Source: Manis javanica
Taxonomy: Eukaryota; Chordata; Mammalia; Pholidota; Manidae
Length of the DNA stretch: 64,000 nt
Reading direction: 5' to 3'
Assembly (NCBI RefSeq): GCF_040802235.1
Contig: NC_133166.1
Span: 3,224,001 to 3,288,000, forward strand
Under the pieces are notes generated by a model. It had not been told where the DNA came from, did no database searches, and was given only the letters and a program-made list of their open reading frames with translations. Shown piece by piece: positions 60,331-64,000 of the stretch. Made by a program: the position numbers and the translations under genes. The stretch's first letter is position 1; each line of letters opens with the position of its first letter.

Positions 60331-63329
60331 ATTTTACAGGAAAGAAGGCAATCTCAGCTTTTCATCATTGGAACATTGGAGCACTTGTCTGAGTAGAATG
60401 TATGTGATTGGAACTCATGTCTTCCGTTCCTGCAATTGCATTTATTATTTGTGTTGTTGCTTTATTCCAGGATTTTTGAATTTTGGAGAACATATCTGTT
60501 TTGAAAATTGTTTTATTTTTAAAAGGAAGTATGTTTTATCAGACTGAAAGCAGAGGCATCTCCTGAACAATGCCTGAGAGGACCTGCAGTTGGATGATTA
60601 TTTCCAATCTCAAGAGACCAGAAAGGATGCTAATGACCCAGCCTGTGGACGTCTGAGAATCACATCGACACAATGAGCTACAGTTTGTGTCCCCAGAGGA
60701 AAGAAACCACACACTGAAGAATCTCTACCTTCAGCAGTAAATCCTCTATGAGTCATGAAAACCTGGTCTTCTTCGCTAGATATTCTGCCTGCTCTGGACT
60801 TTGCTTAGTTGTAAGTATGTTTAGGAAATGGGAAGTAGGTTTATTTTAAACTTTCAATAATTCCTATCTCCCCACACTAAAAGAATCTGTTATCAGCTGT
60901 ATGATTTCAGTATTGGCCAAATGGCCAGAAAACAATTTCCCAAGCTGTGGTTTATATTTCCTGTAAAGGATTTTTCTCATTTTATGGGAAAAAGGTAATA
61001 TCTACATAGTACCTACATTCAATATTTGTGTGTGTGTGTTGAGTGTGCGTGTCTGTATATTCATGGTGTTGTATATTTGGTTTATGTAGTAACTTAAGTT
61101 TACTTGAACACTTATGGAAAATATCTGAGAACTGTATTTTTGAAATATCACAAGGAAAATCCTTTTTTTCTAATCTTGTCTACTAATAGTCTCTTGAAAT
61201 ATATTAGGTCTGATTTTATCTTTTGATTCCAATAACAATATTTAGAGAATTATTTTCTATTTTCCTTGAGTCAGTCACTACATCTTTTCTGTGACAAAAT
61301 GAGAGCATACACACAGACACTCGATCTCAGAGCTCAAGACTGGCTGTTTTTGGTGTAAGCTGCTAGCTACATCATCCCATTACAGCTCTAATGAAAATGA
61401 ATTAAACAGTCTTCAAATCACTGCCTATTATTTTTAAATTAGAATATCTAAGCTACAGTTTTTGGTCTTTCTGTGTGTTGCGGTTGTTGATTTTGTTTTA
61501 GAACTTTTTATTTATGATTAATACTTTGTTAAGGTTTACTTTTTGTCTTTGATTTCTTGCTTCTTTTGTTATATAAACCATTTTAAATCCATGCACACTT
61601 TAAACTATTAAATTTGTATCATTTTAACTTGTAAATCCATGTATATATTTATGAAGTTACAGGATTATGAATTTATAAATGTAATCTATAATATTTCATC
61701 TAACATTTATGCATATATTTGCAAATAATATTCTATAATATGAATAATAAATGACATATATTTACATAAAATGGTTTATGATAAATTTATTTATGAATAG
61801 TATATCTACATAAGTATATTTTGCCTGTAAAACTTCATGAAAGCATATACAGATATATTTCACTTTGGATAAACAACTATGTACCTATACTATAGAGAGT
61901 CTATTATTTTCAAAACCATGAAACCTTCTGACAGGTATTTGGTTGGATTCCCTGTTTTACCATAATGAAAAAATGCTTTTAATTTTTTCCCAATATCCTT
62001 CAAACCAGCTGTGTCATTGATCACTGCTGAGTATAAATCAGATGACTGTGAAGGAGTTTCATATTTTTTTTAACACCCTAACATTTCAAGCTTTTTTTGA
62101 CACCCTAACATTTCAAGCTAGTGATCTGAAAGCTGGAAAAAATAAATTTGAGCATGTCATTCTATTATAAAAATGTTATTTTTAATATTTATTTTCCTAA
62201 GAAAACACTCACACGGTTAGTGTCCTAAGCAGCCTTTTATTTTATCAGGAAGAAAACACTGAATGGCCCCAGAAGCCCTGCTTTTGGAGACAGAATGAAT
62301 CTGTGTCCCAGTTATAATTCTGACAGCACGAGAGGTAATGATACCATGACCCTTGGTGTTACTTTTCTCTATTGATTGTCCTCTGCTATGAGTTCAATAG
62401 ATAAAGAGGTTGCTAGAGGCTTGCTGGGACCTTACTGGTGCCCCATTTGGTTTCCTCCCTCCCTCCCTGCTCTCCTGCACACAGTTTCTGTTCCTCTGCA
62501 TCCTGGTGCTGAGACATGTCCATGGGTCTCATGTGTCAGTTCATCGTTAACACCCACAGTGTGAGACCTTATGCTAGTTGAACTGGCAGAAACTCTATTT
62601 TTTAAACTCTTTCTCTACATGATAAATGGAAAAATCATACACACTCTGTCGTACCGGTTCCTTTTTATGGTTTGTTGTAGACAGGCAAAATGTACAGTAA
62701 AGCAAAGGCAGAGCTATATTGGAACTGAAGCCATGCCAGGTCTGATATACTCAGTAATGTGATGCTCTCTTTCCAGTAAAAAAGCCTTGCAGAAGAAAAA
62801 GGTTACCATCAATAAACATACAGAAATGGCCTTTCATCGCTAAAGACTTTTTGCCTTAGTTTTTGTTTGGGTTGAACTCATTTCTAGGTTATGAAATTCC
62901 AATTCTATATTTTACAATCAAGTTGTATTAACACAAAATAAAAATCCTTGTTATTTTCAACAACTCATTTCTTCCATTGGAAACAGCTAGACTTGGATTC
63001 ACACACACTTCACAAGGCCACTGATCTAAAATATAGACAGAATCTAATTTATAATCTCAGTTGATGAGGGATAAGGTTACAATCATAGAATGAACATTTT
63101 GCTTTCATTTAGCAATACCTTGAAGGTTGCATCCCAAACCTACCCAAATGCTGACCTTAGTAGACGTCAGGTCCCGAGAGAGCACAACTCATATACCCTT
63201 CTTGTGATCTCTAATGCCTAACACAGCGCCTGGCATAGGAGGAATGATTGTGGTGCTAAGCCACCAATGTGTGTAGCTTGTTACAGTAGCAAAAGGAAGC
63301 TAATCAGCCCATCATAGAGTGCCTACTGT
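60331..63329. other. Intergenic, nothing recognised
   Basis: About 3 kb without recognisable gene. It holds a mixed-composition, GC-richer stretch at 60550-60800 (origin unknown), a short GT-rich run near 61028-61055, an AT-rich stretch at 61600-61860 and the duplication at 62065-62118. ORFs at 60323-60547, 62376-62564 and 62571-62762 have no domain. Confidence 0.5.
62065..62118. repeat. Two-copy 27-bp tandem duplication
   Basis: Seven T's followed by AACACCCTAACATTTCAAGC at 62065-62091 are repeated at 62092-62118 with a single A/G difference, pointing to a recent duplication. Confidence 0.92.
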
Positions 63330-63515
63330 CTCTTCCTATTTACTCTCCCCTTCTTTATTTACTTCATAACACTTGTCATGATTGTATATAGTCTCTTAAT
63401 ATGTGTTTGCTTATTTCCCTAATAAAATGTGAGCTTGTTGAAAGCAAGATAAATTTTCTTGTTCACTACTTTTTCTCTACCAAATATGACATTTGGCACA
63501 GAGTTATAAGTAATA
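63330..63515 (+). repeat. L2 LINE 3' end
   Basis: 'tatttacttcataacacttgtcatgattgtat', then 'ccctaataaaatgtgagcttgttgaaagcaaga' and 'ttgttcactactttttctctacc...ggcacagag', follow the L2 3'-terminal consensus (tagaatgtaagctccatgagggcag...ttgttcactgctgtatccccag). Ancient and 5' truncated. Confidence 0.7.
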
Positions 63516-64000
63516 TATATGTTAATTATGTATGAAAGTATACATGAATGAATTAGTATCAATATATAACCATGAATATTGTCGAGTTAATATAATAACA
63601 TGTTCAAAAACAAGTGAAACCAAGGGGCAGCCTACATTTTTCAAAGCAGAACATTTCTGATAGGTGTAGTTTTGGTACATCGTACTCACATCTCGCTTCT
63701 GTACATCGGGATTTGGGGTTTTAATGCTGACATAAAACAAAGATGCAAAGGTGAAGTTATAAAAAGATGTGAAAGGGAAGGGTTTTCAAGTGAAATTGCA
63801 CTGCTGTTGTTTGATTGACCTTAATATTAAATAGTAAACAAACACATTGCTCTACTTCCTTTTTGTAATTCAAGTCTCTTGGGGGACATAGTCATTAATT
63901 TCCAACTGGGGAATCAGAGCAGAAGGTGAGACAAAAAGTTCAGATGCTTGATTTGGAAAGGATGGGGGGTTCATATTACGAAAGTCAGCATCATGAGTTA
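63516..64000. other. Intergenic, nothing recognised
   Basis: AT-rich to the window edge. The minus-strand ORF at 63522-63740 has no domain. Confidence 0.5.

Overview
This is mammalian nuclear DNA: AT-rich, CpG-poor, without operon structure, made of single-exon olfactory receptor (OR) coding exons separated by long intergenic stretches full of L1 LINEs, MIR/L2 relics and old LTR elements. No tRNA- or 7SL-derived young SINE is visible; the only SINEs are two ancient MIRs. The young-looking L1 type and the class I retrovirus-derived family (two copies) suggest a laurasiatherian. Pangolin is my best guess from memory of the repeat family, but it is not proven here.

OR genes. Four ORs look intact: two OR10AG1-like genes on the minus strand (10668-11612 and 23279-24220), an OR5T-like gene on the plus strand (38545-39537) and an OR5F1-like gene on the minus strand (47070-48014). 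Two OR pseudogenes, both OR10AG-like, lie at 18080-18775 (plus) and 41690-42600 (minus). OR10AG1 next to OR5F1 matches the arrangement I recall for the human 11q12.1 cluster; the OR5T-like gene between them does not. Each OR would act as an odorant-gated G-protein-coupled receptor, normally expressed one per olfactory neuron, so the genes are paralogues in parallel rather than members of a pathway.

Repeats. From left to right: a reverse-oriented class I ERV-derived 3' end with an A-rich (AAAG)n tail (1-573); two probable old LTR-type repeats (1310-2245, 2935-3590); an old L1 3' end (4575-5625); L1 pieces at 15880-17450; an ERVL-type LTR (18866-19175); MIR (25075-25310); antisense L1 3' ends (29390-30350, 32200-33400, 41060-41300); MIR (34925-35130); an MLT1-type LTR (39833-40210); a nearly complete but broken L1 (49546-55740) continuing directly into a class I ERV env/LTR segment with a poly(A) tail (55741-57594); and an ERVL integrase-plus-LTR fossil (58700-60330). 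The rest is unassigned AT-rich sequence with a few GC-richer islands of unknown origin.

Most notable. (1) Both class I ERV-derived copies end just past the LTR in an A-rich tail, and one has AATAAA about 18 bases before the tail. This is the structure of an RNA moved by L1, reminiscent of the env-LTR 'SINE-R' part of SVA elements. (2) One copy is fused to the 3' end of the L1, with imperfect candidate target-site duplications around the whole 8 kb composite. (3) Four OR10AG-like loci form a local expansion. One intact gene and one pseudogene share a Ser in place of the Asn of the TM7 NPxxY motif.
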